Of a stretch of 64,000 nucleotides of DNA, positions 43,760 through 52,873 are shown one piece after another (the first letter of the stretch is position 1; each line of letters opens with the position of its first letter). This DNA comes from Phytohabitans sp037414955. GTDB lineage: Bacteria > Actinomycetota > Actinomycetes > Mycobacteriales > Micromonosporaceae. The stretch covers positions 25,723-89,722 of the forward strand of contig JBBEWH010000179.1 of NCBI GenBank assembly GCA_037414955.1, read 5' to 3'. The notes beneath the pieces were generated by a model. The model saw only the letters and a program-made list of their open reading frames with translations, had not been told where the DNA came from and did not search any database. A program made the position numbers and the translations under genes.

Positions 43760-44770
43760 CTACTTCGCGACGGTCTGGGTGCGCGTACGGCCGTATTCGG
43801 CCAGTGCGTGGAACGCGGCCTTCGGCGTCCACGAGCCGTCCGGCAGCACCCGCACGATCCCGCGCGCGGCCAGGTCGAAGTCGTGCGCCGGGTCGCCAGT
43901 GGTGGGCAGGTGCCGGTTGGCGAACGTGTATACGAACGCCGCCTCCACCCCACCGGCCTCGTAGTCGCGCAGTAGGTCGACAATGTAGCGGGCCTGGCCG
44001 TCCTCGTCACGCTCGAGCGGTGCGGTGAGCTTCGCGGCGCGGCCGTGCTCGTCGTAGGTCACCGGTTCTGCCGCGCCCGCTACGTCGGCCGCGCCACGGA
44101 AGGTGCAGCAGCCGAACTCGGTCACGGCGTACGGCCTGCCCTGCCCCACCGCCGCCGCCAAGGTCTGCGGAAACGCCGCGGCGTTGGTCGCGTCGCGGTA
44201 GCCGGCGTCGCTGGCGATGATGTCGAACGGCGCCCAGTCGACGTCCTCCAGCGGGATCGAGGCGTAGCTGACGGGGCCGCCGAACCGCTCCCGCACCGCG
44301 GGCACCACCTCGGCGAGGAAGTCGCGTACCGCGGCGCGCGCGGCCGGGACCGCCTCCCGCATCCGCATCGGATCGGTGAACAGCGCCATGCGCTCGGCCA
44401 GGTCACGGCCGGGCAGGAAACCGTCGGTGCACATGGAGATCTCGGAGCCCGTGAGGTACACGACCGAGGCCCCGCTGCGCCGCAGCCGCTCGGCCCGCTC
44501 GGCCGCGTCGAGCACGAACGCCATGAGCCCGTCGCGGTTGAGGCCGTTGGTGAACGGGCAGTACCACACCTCGAGCCCAGCCTCGGCGGCGAATCGCGCG
44601 GCCAGCTCCAGCCGGTCCTGGACACCACCCGTGGCGCGCACCGCGTCGCAGTGCAACTCCTCACGGATGACGCGCATGTCGCGCCGCACGGTCTCGGGGT
44701 CGAACGGCTCATGGGTGGTGGAACCGGCGCTGACGAAGCCGGTGTCGTAGTTCATGCCGAAGGCGCGCAT
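43760..44770 (-). CDS. TIM-barrel, glycoside-hydrolase-like protein
   Basis: A 336-residue protein that reads as a (beta/alpha)8 barrel. VVYLTGSEISMC and PYAVTEFGCCTFRG carry Glu residues at places typical of retaining glycosidase acid and nucleophile positions. It ends with the WTPKAAFHAL segment common in such enzymes. I recall similar proteins being labelled abortive infection proteins in databases; nothing here supports that. No signal peptide is present, so it acts inside the cell. It diverges from a TetR gene with twin operators between them. Confidence 0.65.
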   Translation of the reverse strand: MRAFGMNYDTGFVSAGSTTHEPFDPETVRRDMRVIREELHCDAVRATGGVQDRLELAARFAAEAGLEVWYCPFTNGLNRDGLMAFVLDAAERAERLRRSGASVVYLTGSEISMCTDGFLPGRDLAERMALFTDPMRMREAVPAARAAVRDFLAEVVPAVRERFGGPVSYASIPLEDVDWAPFDIIASDAGYRDATNAAAFPQTLAAAVGQGRPYAVTEFGCCTFRGAADVAGAAEPVTYDEHGRAAKLTAPLERDEDGQARYIVDLLRDYEAGGVEAAFVYTFANRHLPTTGDPAHDFDLAARGIVRVLPDGSWTPKAAFHALAEYGRTRTQTVAK

Positions 44771-44789
44771 CAGAAATTCCTTCTTCCAT

Positions 44790-44829
44790 AGGGTACGCCA
44801 CGTACCCTATAGGGTACGTGACGTACCCT
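44790..44829. promoter_or_regulatory. Twin TetR operators
   Basis: Two perfect palindromes in tandem: AGGGTACG-CCA-CGTACCCT (44790-44808) and AGGGTACG-TGA-CGTACCCT (44811-44829). They fill the short divergent gap between the TIM-barrel gene and the TetR gene. Confidence 0.85.
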
Positions 44830-44836
44830 GCAAGAC

Positions 44837-45469
44837 ATGAGCACGAGGCGCAGGGGCGAAGAGCTGGAACGAGCGATCCTGCACGCGGCGGCGGACGAAC
44901 TGCGCGAGTCCGGCTACGCGGGGATGACCATGGATCGGGTCGCCGCCCGGGCCGGCACCAACAAGAACGCCATCTACCGCCGGTGGCCGCATCGGGCGGC
45001 GTTGGGCGTCGCCGCGTACCGCCACCTCACCGACGCCGCGATACCGAACCCGGACACGGGCACCCTGCGGGGCGACGCGCTGGAGATGCTCCGGCGGGCG
45101 AACGAGACATGGTCCTCGCCGCACGGAGCGGTCCTGCGCAGCCTGCTGGCCGCCGCCGCGGATGACCCGGCGCTGCTCGACCTCATGCGCGAACAGACGG
45201 GCGCGCAGACCATGGACCGCGCCTGGCTGACCATGCTCGAACGCGCCGTCGCACGCGGCGAGGCACCCCCGACGGCCGCTCATCCGCGCGTCGCGACCAC
45301 GCCGATGATGCTGCTACGCGCCGAGTACGCGATGCGCGGCATCCCCTCGGTCCCCGACGAGGTGCTGATCGAAATCGTCGACGAGGTCTTCCTGCCACTC
45401 GTACGCGGCCGCGCCTCTCGATCCCACCGTGGCCAGGAACCGGCTCGCCGCCCCGCCACTTCGCCCTGA
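44837..45469 (+). CDS. TetR family transcriptional regulator
   Basis: A 210-residue TetR protein. The HTH is MTMDRVAARAGTNKNAIYRRW at about residues 30-50; the rest is helical with a basic tail. The ATG at 44837 lies eight bases after the twin palindromes, so it should repress itself and the divergent TIM-barrel gene. Confidence 0.9.
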   Translation: MSTRRRGEELERAILHAAADELRESGYAGMTMDRVAARAGTNKNAIYRRWPHRAALGVAAYRHLTDAAIPNPDTGTLRGDALEMLRRANETWSSPHGAVLRSLLAAAADDPALLDLMREQTGAQTMDRAWLTMLERAVARGEAPPTAAHPRVATTPMMLLRAEYAMRGIPSVPDEVLIEIVDEVFLPLVRGRASRSHRGQEPARRPATSP

Positions 45470-45528
45470 ACGTCCCGCTTCGCGCGTCCGGCATACGGCC
45501 ATCTGTCGGCTCTCCTACCCTGGTGCGA

Positions 45529-46479
45529 ATGACGGACGTTGACTGGTCACGGATGGGCTGGCACTCCTGGTCGGATCTCGGCGAGGTGCGGGCCCGCCTT
45601 GCCGCCGGAGCCGACCCGAACACCCTGGTACGCGGGCGCGGCCGACCGCTGCACCACGCCGCCCGTGAGGGCTCGGCCGAGGTGGTCGCGGAGCTGGCCC
45701 GCCTCGTCGACGACGTGGATGCCGTAGAGGACGGGCGCACCGCGCTGTGGCTCGCCGTGAACGAGGACAAGCCCGACAACGCCCGCGCGCTCGTGGCCGC
45801 GGGCGCGGATCCCCACCGGCAGATGATGGCGGGCTGGACGCCGGCTCGGCTGAGCCTGGCCGGATCGACGCCGGACCTGTTCGACACCGGCGCGACGCTC
45901 ACCCCGCAGGAGGCCGCCGCCGTCGCGGAGGCGCGCCGCCTCACCGACGCGCTCGCGGAGATCGACGGCGACGGCATGAGCCTGTGCTGCGTGGCGGACG
46001 TCGACTCCACCGAGGCGGTGCGGCGCCTGGACGCCACGATCATCGACGAGGAGATCGACGTCGAGGACCTGTGGGACGGCCTGGACGACGACTCGATCCT
46101 GACGCTCGGCATCACCGACGTGCCGGGCGGCTGTGTCGTCAGTCAGCCGTGGGCGTACGGCGCGTCGATGCCACTCGTCCCGCTGCTGCTGTCGGCCGGC
46201 ACGGTCTGCTACGGGATGTACGCCAACCCCAAGAGCGGCAACCAGGGCGAGTCGGTCCACGACGGCGTCATCACCGGCTCGGACCTGCATCCGGGCGGCG
46301 GATGGTGCGCGGCCGACGCGCCCTCCGCCGAGGTCTTGCGCACCTTCCTGTACCGCGACCGCGCCATCGAGTACTGCTGCGCCTACGCCGGCGTGCGCCC
46401 CGCCGACGCCCGCCCGTTCACCGAGCCCGACCGCTGGTTGCGACTACCCGCCCGCAACTGGTGGGCGGTCTCGCACTAG
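45529..46479 (+). CDS. Ankyrin repeat protein
   Basis: A 316-residue protein. Residues ~15-110 form three ankyrin repeats (RARLAAGADPN, RPLHHAAREGSAEVVAELAR, TALWLAVNEDKPDNARALVA). A C-terminal part of about 180 residues (GITDVPGGCVVSQPWAYG, SVHDGVITGSDLHPGGG) has no recognised fold. It has several Cys and Trp residues. It is probably a cytoplasmic protein-binding factor. A GTG at 45523 is an alternative start. Confidence 0.75.
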   Translation: MTDVDWSRMGWHSWSDLGEVRARLAAGADPNTLVRGRGRPLHHAAREGSAEVVAELARLVDDVDAVEDGRTALWLAVNEDKPDNARALVAAGADPHRQMMAGWTPARLSLAGSTPDLFDTGATLTPQEAAAVAEARRLTDALAEIDGDGMSLCCVADVDSTEAVRRLDATIIDEEIDVEDLWDGLDDDSILTLGITDVPGGCVVSQPWAYGASMPLVPLLLSAGTVCYGMYANPKSGNQGESVHDGVITGSDLHPGGGWCAADAPSAEVLRTFLYRDRAIEYCCAYAGVRPADARPFTEPDRWLRLPARNWWAVSH

Positions 46480-46772
46480 CGGCGCACGTGGCCAGCACTC
46501 TGGCCAGTGTCGGTCACGGACCGTCACGGTTCGCTTCATCGACCGAGTCTTGACATCGATACTCGTGGCTGCTTCCCTATGGGACATCATTTGATGTTCC
46601 TGTCTCCGTCGGTTGTCTAGCTGGGCAACAGGCCATTTCTCACACGAGCTCGCCGTGTGTGCGGTGACCGGCCGTTGCCCGCCGGGTAGCGAGGAAGGCG
46701 GCGCAGCGGGCGCATCGCAGTCTCCCGCGTCCTCCGGGCGGCGCGCGGGTTCTCGTGAAGGGAAACCGCGAC
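46480..46772. promoter_or_regulatory. Intergenic region with a TTGACA box and a small dyad
   Basis: TTGACA at 46550-46555 is a perfect -35 element, but no good -10 sits at 17-18 bp. ACATCA-TT-TGATGT just downstream is an inverted repeat. The promoter of the following metalloprotease gene is probably here. Confidence 0.35.
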
Positions 46773-48260
46773 ATGCGCGATCGTCCCCATCGCCGGCGAC
46801 GGCTGGCACTCGCCTCCGGTGCCTGCGCCGTCACCGTCCTCATCGGACTGCTTGGCGGTAGCGCCTTCGCCGATGAGACATCGGCGTCAGGTCTGCCTGC
46901 CGATGAAGCCAGCCTCGGCATGATCTACAGCGGCTTGATGCTCGCCAAGGACGGACCCTGTGCCGGCCTGCTGCAGGTCAAGGACGTCACACCGGCGATG
47001 TGTACGCACGGTCCCGACCCGGCACCGGCTGGCCTGTCGGTCAACCGCCGGGTCCAGCCGATCGCCGGCACAGCTTCGGCCGCCAGCGCTCTCGCGGTCT
47101 GCGAAGGCGACGGCACCTCCGGCCGGCGCGTCGAGGTGCTCTACGTGCGCGGTTCGACCAGCCGCTACGCCCAGTACCTCGAGACCTTCCGGTCCCTGGC
47201 CGCGGGCGTCGACGTCATCTTCAACGAAAGCGCCCGCGAGACCGGCGGCGAGCGCCACGTGCGGTACGTCACCGAGAACGTCAACGGCGCCTGCCGCCCG
47301 GTCGTACGCGACGTGCAGATCCCGGATTCGGCGCTCAACGCCAACGACTGGGCACCACTACTCAACGCGGTCAAGGCCGCCGGCTACACCCGCACCGACC
47401 GCAAGTACCTCCAGTTCGTCGACGCCAATGTCTACTGTGGAATCGGTGGGTTCGCCGGCGACACCCGCAAGACCGACGGCAACCGATCAAACTCCGGCCC
47501 CGAGTACGCCCGGGCCGACAACGGCTGCTGGAGCGCCGGAGTGGCCGCGCACGAACTGGGCCACACCCTCGGCGCGGTGAACAACAACGCCCCCAATGCG
47601 TCCGGGCAGGCGCACTGCACCGACGAGTGGGACGTCATGTGCTACAAGGACGGCCCGAACGTGGTCATTCAGACCAAGTGCACCGACCGCGCGCACGACC
47701 AGCGGCTGGACTGCAACCATGACGACTACTACCACACCAGTCCCGCCGCCGGCTCCTACCTGGCCACCAACTTCAACGTCGCCGACAACCTGTTCCTCAT
47801 CAGGGGAGCGGGTTCGGGGCCGGGTCCGGAACCCAACCAGAACCGAGCCCCGGCCGCGACGGCGTCCGCGTCGTACACCTCCTCATGGGAGAGCGTGACC
47901 GCCATCAACGACAGCGCCGAGCCGCTCCAGTCGAATGACACCGTGAACCCGCGCTGGGGCACCTGGCCCGAAACCGGCGAGCAGTGGGCGCTGCTGACCT
48001 GGCCCTCCGCGCAGACTCTGGACTCGGCCGAGGTCTACTTCTTCGACGACAACGGTGGCGTGCGCGTCCCGGCATCATGGAAACTCCAGTCCTGGAACGG
48101 CAGCGCGTACATCGACGTATCCGGCGCCAGCGGCTATCCCGCCGCCCTCAACCAGTACAACCGGGTGACCTTCAGCAGCGTGAGCACGACCCGGCTGCGG
48201 GTGCTGCTGCAGGGCAGCGAATCGGTCGGCCTGCTGGAAGTCAAGGCGTACGGCAGCTGA
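46773..48260 (+). CDS. Secreted zinc metalloprotease with C-terminal discoidin-like domain
   Basis: A 495-residue exported protein. A basic start (MRDRPHRRRRLALASGACAV) and hydrophobic core form the signal peptide. The zinc motif VAAHELGHTLGAVNN is near residue 257. The usual third His of HExxHxxGxxH is replaced by Asn, so the third ligand must differ. A Cys-rich segment with Met-turn-like WDVMCYKDG follows. The last ~140 residues (AAGS...NRVTFSSVSTTRLRVLL) resemble a discoidin/F5-8 carbohydrate-binding fold. ATG at 46773 follows AAGGGA. Confidence 0.8.
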   Translation: MRDRPHRRRRLALASGACAVTVLIGLLGGSAFADETSASGLPADEASLGMIYSGLMLAKDGPCAGLLQVKDVTPAMCTHGPDPAPAGLSVNRRVQPIAGTASAASALAVCEGDGTSGRRVEVLYVRGSTSRYAQYLETFRSLAAGVDVIFNESARETGGERHVRYVTENVNGACRPVVRDVQIPDSALNANDWAPLLNAVKAAGYTRTDRKYLQFVDANVYCGIGGFAGDTRKTDGNRSNSGPEYARADNGCWSAGVAAHELGHTLGAVNNNAPNASGQAHCTDEWDVMCYKDGPNVVIQTKCTDRAHDQRLDCNHDDYYHTSPAAGSYLATNFNVADNLFLIRGAGSGPGPEPNQNRAPAATASASYTSSWESVTAINDSAEPLQSNDTVNPRWGTWPETGEQWALLTWPSAQTLDSAEVYFFDDNGGVRVPASWKLQSWNGSAYIDVSGASGYPAALNQYNRVTFSSVSTTRLRVLLQGSESVGLLEVKAYGS

Positions 48261-48330
48261 TGAACCGCGCCTTGAGCCGGCTGGTCTGCATCACACTGGC
48301 CGCACCTGGGCTGGTTGACCGGTGCTGAAC

Positions 48331-51135
48331 CTATTCTCTTCGCGAATGCTGGCGCGGCCGGCGGAGTTTGTCGCGGAGGGCGGCGGCGTCGTGGTGGTCG
48401 AGGCTGGTGAGGATGTCGAGGGCCTGCTGCCAGGCGATGCGGGCGGCTTGGTCGTCCGCTGCGGCCTCGTGGGTGTCGCCCAGGTCGCTGAGGCAGACGG
48501 CTTCTCCGTACCGGTCGTCGAGGCGGCGGTAGATGTCGATGCCGTGTCGGTAGCATTCCGCAGCGTGGGCGTGGTCGCCGAGGTGGTGGTGGGCGTAGCC
48601 GACGCTGTGCCAGGTTGCTGCTTCGCCGTTCTTGTCGCCGATCTGCTGTAACAGCCTGAGGGCTTGTTCGCAGAAGGCGAGGGCTTGGACGTGGTCGCCG
48701 TTGAGGGAGTGATACCAGCCGACCAGGTTGCGGGCGAACGCCGGCCCCGTGGGATGGCCGGCGGTTTCGAACAGTGTGAGGGCCTGCTGTGCGTGCTGCA
48801 GGGCTCTGTCGATTTCGCCTTTCCGCTCGGCCAGGTGTGAGAGGTTCATCTCGGTGTGGGCCTGGCCGGCCGCGTCGCCGGCCCGGGCGTAAAGGTCGTG
48901 GGCGTGCCGCAGGTGGCTGCCGGCGTCGTCGTACCTGCCGAGCTGGGTGTGGGTACGGCCGAGGAATCTGTGGGCGTCCGCCTCGGCGATCGGGTCGGCC
49001 AGCCTGCTGGCCGCGGCTGCCGCCACCTGCCACGCGGTGATCTGGTCGTGGCGGTGCCCCCGACGGGCCAGGTAGGTGTCCAGCGACCAAGCGAGCTGCC
49101 AGGCGTAGCGGTCGAAGCCACGGTCGTGGGCGTGGTGGAGGGCAGCGAGCAGCACCTGGTGCTCGGCGGTCAGCCAGGCCATCGCCTTTTGCTGGTCGGC
49201 CGGGTGTTCCGGGTACGCGCCAGGTGCGGTCGGGACCAGGGACAGCTGGATCGGATCGCGGCGCGGGTACAGCAGCCGATCGGCGGCGTAGGCAGTGTGC
49301 AGGTAGTGGTCCAGCAGGCGCGTGGTGGCTTCGCGGCGCTGTTCGGCCGAGTCGTGGCGGTCGGCCTGCTCGGCGGCGTACGCGCGGAGCAGGTCGTGGA
49401 AGGTGTACCGGCCGGGACTCTGCTCGAGCAACAGGTTGGCGCGGGTCAGGTCGGCGAGCAGCCGGCGGGTGTCCGATGTCGGGTGGGCGGCGAGGCTGGC
49501 CGCCGCAGCGGCGGCGGTGTCCGGGCCCGGGTGCTGGCCGAGCAGGCGGAACAATCGCGCCGCGGGCGGGTCGAGGGCCTGGTAGGACCAGGAGAACACC
49601 GCTCTGATCTGGCTGGGCTGGTCGCCGGCGTCGAGCGTGTCGAGCCGACCAACCCCGGTGAGCTCAGCGGCGAGGCTGGCCAGGGGAAAGCCGGTCTGCC
49701 GCGCCCGGGCGGCGGTGATGGCCAGCGCGAGGGGCAGTTGGGCACACGCGGTGATGATCTGCCCGACCGCATCCGGTTCGGTCGCGGTCCGGGCGGCGCC
49801 GAGCCGGTTGGCGAGCAGTTCCCGACACTCCTCTGTGGAAAGTACGTCGAGGACGAGCGGGACAGCTCCATCGACGGCCACCAGCGACGTGAGCTGATTG
49901 CGGCTGGTCACCACGGCCATGGCGGTCGGTGTGCCGGGCAGCAGGGGGCGGACCTGGTCGGCGTCCCGGGCGTTGTCGAGCACGACCAGCATCCGCTTGC
50001 CCGCCAGCAGGCTGCGGTAGAGGGCCACCTGACCATCCGGCGTGGACGGTATGCGCTCGGGTGGGACGCCGAGGGTGTCGAGGAAGCCGCGTACCGCCTC
50101 CGCGGGAGCCGTCAGCCGGCCACCGGGGTCGAAGCCGCGCAGGTTGACGTACAGCTGCCCGTCGGGGAAGCGGCCGGCCACACGGTGGGCCCAGCGCACG
50201 GCGAGAGCGGTCTTGCCGACGCCTGGCGTCCCGGTCAGAGCGGTGATCACCACGGTGCTCGCCCGGTCGGCGGCCATTAACCCATCCAGCGCTTCCAACT
50301 CGCGATGGCGGCCGGTGAACGCACGGACCTCGGCCGGCAGTTGGGCCGGCACCTGAACGGCCCGGGCCGACCCTGACGCGCGTGGCGGCGGGACGAGGGA
50401 GCCGCGCAGTATCGCGCCGTGCACCTCCCGCAGATCGGCTCCCGGATCGATGCCGAGGTCGTCGGCGAGCCGACGCCGGATGCGGTCGAATACAGCCAGC
50501 GCGTCAGCTTGGCGGCCCGCTGCCGACAGCGCGGCCATCAGCTTGCCGTGCAGTCCTTCGTTGTAGGGGTTGGCGGCGGCGAGCGTGTCCAACTCGGGCA
50601 GTAGTGCCGCATGCCGCCCCAGCGCCAGCTCAGCGGCGAGGCACTGCTCCAGCACCTCGGCGCGGTGCTCGTCCATGCCCCGCGCCGCGGCCCGGATGGC
50701 CGGTGTGTCCACGTCAGCCAGAGCGGGGCCTAACCACATGGCCAGCGCTTCACGCAGCCGGCCGGTCCCTGCCTCCAGCAGACCATCGGCGAGCGCGGCC
50801 CGCCCGTCGGCCACCAGCCGCTGCCACCGGTCCCAGTCGATCGCGTCGGGTGGGACGGTCAGCAGGTAGCCATCTCCCCCGGTGTCCAGCCTCACACCGT
50901 CTGCGGACATCTGCCCCAGCCAGGCACGCAGCCGGTAGACGTAGGTATGCACGGCGACACGCGGCCGTGCCGGAGGCCGATCGCCCCACAATTCGTCGAC
51001 CAGACGGTCCACCCGAACCAGCTGACCGGCGTTGAGCAGCAGCATCGCCAACACCGCACGCTGCTTCGCCGCTCCAATCGACATCGACCGCTGCCCGGTC
51101 CACACCCGCACCGGTCCGAGAATGCGGAACACCAC
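48331..51135 (-). CDS. AfsR/SARP-family regulator with NB-ARC and TPR domains
   Basis: A 934-residue regulator. An OmpR-type winged helix (FRILGPVRVWTG, SIGAAKQRAVLAMLLLNAGQ) is followed by the bacterial transcriptional activation domain to about residue 245. An NB-ARC ATPase comes next, with P-loop TGTPGVGKTALAV near 296 and LVVLDNARD as Walker B. About eight TPRs cover residues 650-930. AfsR relatives activate secondary metabolism or differentiation genes in response to signals sensed by the ATPase/TPR part. The target is not evident here; GTG at 51135 follows GGGAGG. Confidence 0.9.
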   Translation of the reverse strand: MVFRILGPVRVWTGQRSMSIGAAKQRAVLAMLLLNAGQLVRVDRLVDELWGDRPPARPRVAVHTYVYRLRAWLGQMSADGVRLDTGGDGYLLTVPPDAIDWDRWQRLVADGRAALADGLLEAGTGRLREALAMWLGPALADVDTPAIRAAARGMDEHRAEVLEQCLAAELALGRHAALLPELDTLAAANPYNEGLHGKLMAALSAAGRQADALAVFDRIRRRLADDLGIDPGADLREVHGAILRGSLVPPPRASGSARAVQVPAQLPAEVRAFTGRHRELEALDGLMAADRASTVVITALTGTPGVGKTALAVRWAHRVAGRFPDGQLYVNLRGFDPGGRLTAPAEAVRGFLDTLGVPPERIPSTPDGQVALYRSLLAGKRMLVVLDNARDADQVRPLLPGTPTAMAVVTSRNQLTSLVAVDGAVPLVLDVLSTEECRELLANRLGAARTATEPDAVGQIITACAQLPLALAITAARARQTGFPLASLAAELTGVGRLDTLDAGDQPSQIRAVFSWSYQALDPPAARLFRLLGQHPGPDTAAAAAASLAAHPTSDTRRLLADLTRANLLLEQSPGRYTFHDLLRAYAAEQADRHDSAEQRREATTRLLDHYLHTAYAADRLLYPRRDPIQLSLVPTAPGAYPEHPADQQKAMAWLTAEHQVLLAALHHAHDRGFDRYAWQLAWSLDTYLARRGHRHDQITAWQVAAAAASRLADPIAEADAHRFLGRTHTQLGRYDDAGSHLRHAHDLYARAGDAAGQAHTEMNLSHLAERKGEIDRALQHAQQALTLFETAGHPTGPAFARNLVGWYHSLNGDHVQALAFCEQALRLLQQIGDKNGEAATWHSVGYAHHHLGDHAHAAECYRHGIDIYRRLDDRYGEAVCLSDLGDTHEAAADDQAARIAWQQALDILTSLDHHDAAALRDKLRRPRQHSRRE

Positions 51136-51402
51136 CGCGCCCTCCCGCTTCGGCTCGCACGCTTCTTCCCTACCAGCCAGCCGCCGTCAGTGGGCTGGTC
51201 CCGTCAGAGAGACGTCAGTCGAAGTTCAACACACCGAGCGACAGTACCGGTGACACAAATCCACCGCGTCGGCGGTGGAAGGCCGGTGAACCGATTTCTC
51301 GGATGTCCTGTTCCTCGAATCGGTCGACCATCCGCTGACACCGCGTCAACTGCCATCGTCGGCTAGCACGAACGACATGGAACGGGCTTTCGGAGGAGAC
51401 CG

Positions 51403-52083
51403 ATGCGCGACAACGGGGGACGTATACGAGTGCTTGTCGTCGATGACCAAGTACTGATCCGGGCCGGCCTGGCGGCCCTGCTCCGCGCCGCACCCGGCAT
51501 CGAAGTCGCCGGCGAAGCCGCTGACGGCGAACAGGCCATCACCCTCGCCGCGGCGGCTTGTCCACATGTGGTCCTCATGGACGCCCACATGCCCGGTACA
51601 GACGGCATCTCCGCCGCCCGTCAGATCATCGCCACCGGCGGCGTCGACCCGCCCCACGTCCTCGTCCTGACCACCTATGACATCGACAAACACATATACG
51701 CTGCCCTCCGTGCCGGCGCCAGAGGCATCCTGCTCAAAAACACCCCACCGGAACGCCTCCTAGCCGCCATCGCCGCGGTCGCCGGCGGCGACATGCTGCT
51801 CGCACCACCCATCGTGCACCGCCTCATCAGCGGGTACGCGCCCCAGCCCGTCCCCGAACTGCAGACACTCACCGACCGGGAACGCCAAGTGCTACGCCTG
51901 GTCGGCAAAGGCATGTCCAACACCCAGATCGCCGCCCACCTCATCATCACCGAAGCCACGGTCAAAACCCACATCAACCGCACCATGACCAAACTCGACC
52001 TCACCAGCCGCGCCCAAGCCGTGGTCGCCGCCTACGAGTCCGGCCTCGTCATACCTACCCATGAACCACAGCGGAACTCGTAG
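51403..52083 (+). CDS. NarL/FixJ-type response regulator, orphan
   Basis: A 226-residue two-domain regulator. The receiver has VVDDQ near residue 12, the phospho-acceptor Asp in VVLMDAHMPG near 60, and the switch Lys in LLKNTPPE. The LuxR-type HTH is LTDRERQVLRLVGKGMSNTQ and IAAHLIITEATVKTHINRTM. ATG follows GGAGGAG. No histidine kinase gene is adjacent; the AfsR-type gene diverges from it. Confidence 0.9.
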   Translation: MRDNGGRIRVLVVDDQVLIRAGLAALLRAAPGIEVAGEAADGEQAITLAAAACPHVVLMDAHMPGTDGISAARQIIATGGVDPPHVLVLTTYDIDKHIYAALRAGARGILLKNTPPERLLAAIAAVAGGDMLLAPPIVHRLISGYAPQPVPELQTLTDRERQVLRLVGKGMSNTQIAAHLIITEATVKTHINRTMTKLDLTSRAQAVVAAYESGLVIPTHEPQRNS

Positions 52084-52245
52084 ATGACTCCTTCCACCCC
52101 CGACGGACGACGGTTCGTCCTAACCGAACTGCCAATAGTCCCGCCCGCGATCCGCAAACATCCCGGAGCGATTCAGGTCGGTTAAGGGCTCACACAGCAG
52201 GCTACGTACGCCCGTGGACAGGCCGCGGGCGAGAGGAGGATTAGC

Positions 52246-52728
52246 ATGAGCATCAGGAGAACACTGGGGGTTGGTCTCGCGCTGCTGATCGGCGCCGGCC
52301 TCGCGCTCGCAGGGCCGATTCCCGCACACGCCGAAGACGACGCGGAGGTCGGGGCGCCGTTCCTCGTCGAGGTGCCGGCGGAGCAGTGGGTCGCTCCGGC
52401 CGGTGGCGCATGCACCTGGCTGTACACGAAGGACCCCGCGCCCACCGGCGCCGCGGCCTACGTCTGCAAGACGTGGACGCGCCAGGCGAACGGCGAGTAC
52501 CGCGGTGAGCTGTGGGGACGTGTCTACGACACCGACCCCGATGGCCGCAGCGCATACCTCCGCGTCAAGTGCGACGCCCGCACGCAGCGCGCCGCCCAGG
52601 CCAACGGAGCCGCCGACAGCCCGAAGTACTTCTCCGGCAGGTACGAGAACTGTGCATGGGTCGGCTACCGCCTCGGGCTGGTCAACACGAGCAACGGTGA
52701 AAAGACGTACTGGAGCAACTGGTGGTGA
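52246..52728 (+). CDS. Small secreted protein of unknown function
   Basis: A 160-residue protein with a Sec signal peptide (MSIRRTLGVGLALLIGAGLA, cut after AHA). The mature part has four Cys residues that could form two disulfides and is Trp/Tyr-rich near the end (KTYWSNWW). The ATG follows GAGGAGG. No family recognised. Its end is marked by the hairpin repeats at 52738. Confidence 0.7.
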   Translation: MSIRRTLGVGLALLIGAGLALAGPIPAHAEDDAEVGAPFLVEVPAEQWVAPAGGACTWLYTKDPAPTGAAAYVCKTWTRQANGEYRGELWGRVYDTDPDGRSAYLRVKCDARTQRAAQANGAADSPKYFSGRYENCAWVGYRLGLVNTSNGEKTYWSNWW

Positions 52729-52737
52729 TGTGATCCA

Positions 52738-52863
52738 GGTGTCCCTGAAGTGGCTCTTACTACTTCGGGGACACCTCGATCACGTCGCCGTCGCGGCGAA
52801 TCCCCATGATCAAGGCGTCCCTCAAGTCGTTAGAACTACTTGAGGGACGCCTTGATCATGGGG
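52738..52863. repeat. Two tandem hairpins, one with a 26-bp perfect stem
   Basis: The first hairpin (52738-52774) pairs GTGTCCCTGAAGT with ACTTCGGGGACAC, with one G.T. The second pairs 52802-52827 with 52838-52863 over 26 bp around a 10-nt loop. A related copy, 23 of 25 bases, occurs at 63225-63249. It separates convergent genes and may serve as terminator, but the second copy suggests a dispersed REP-like or miniature element. Confidence 0.7.
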
Positions 52864-52873
52864 AGGGCGGGTG

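Noticed and set aside
41065..44010. 981-residue minus-strand frame over the GH74 gene
   Set aside because: Antisense shadow of the xyloglucanase, whose domain structure is unambiguous.
43760..44770. Abortive-infection (phage defence) function for the TIM-barrel gene
   Set aside because: I recall that label on similar proteins, but the sequence shows a glycosidase-like barrel and no defence genes are adjacent.
48856..50280. Plus-strand frame opposite the AfsR-type regulator
   Set aside because: Val/Gly/Arg-rich antisense shadow without a domain.
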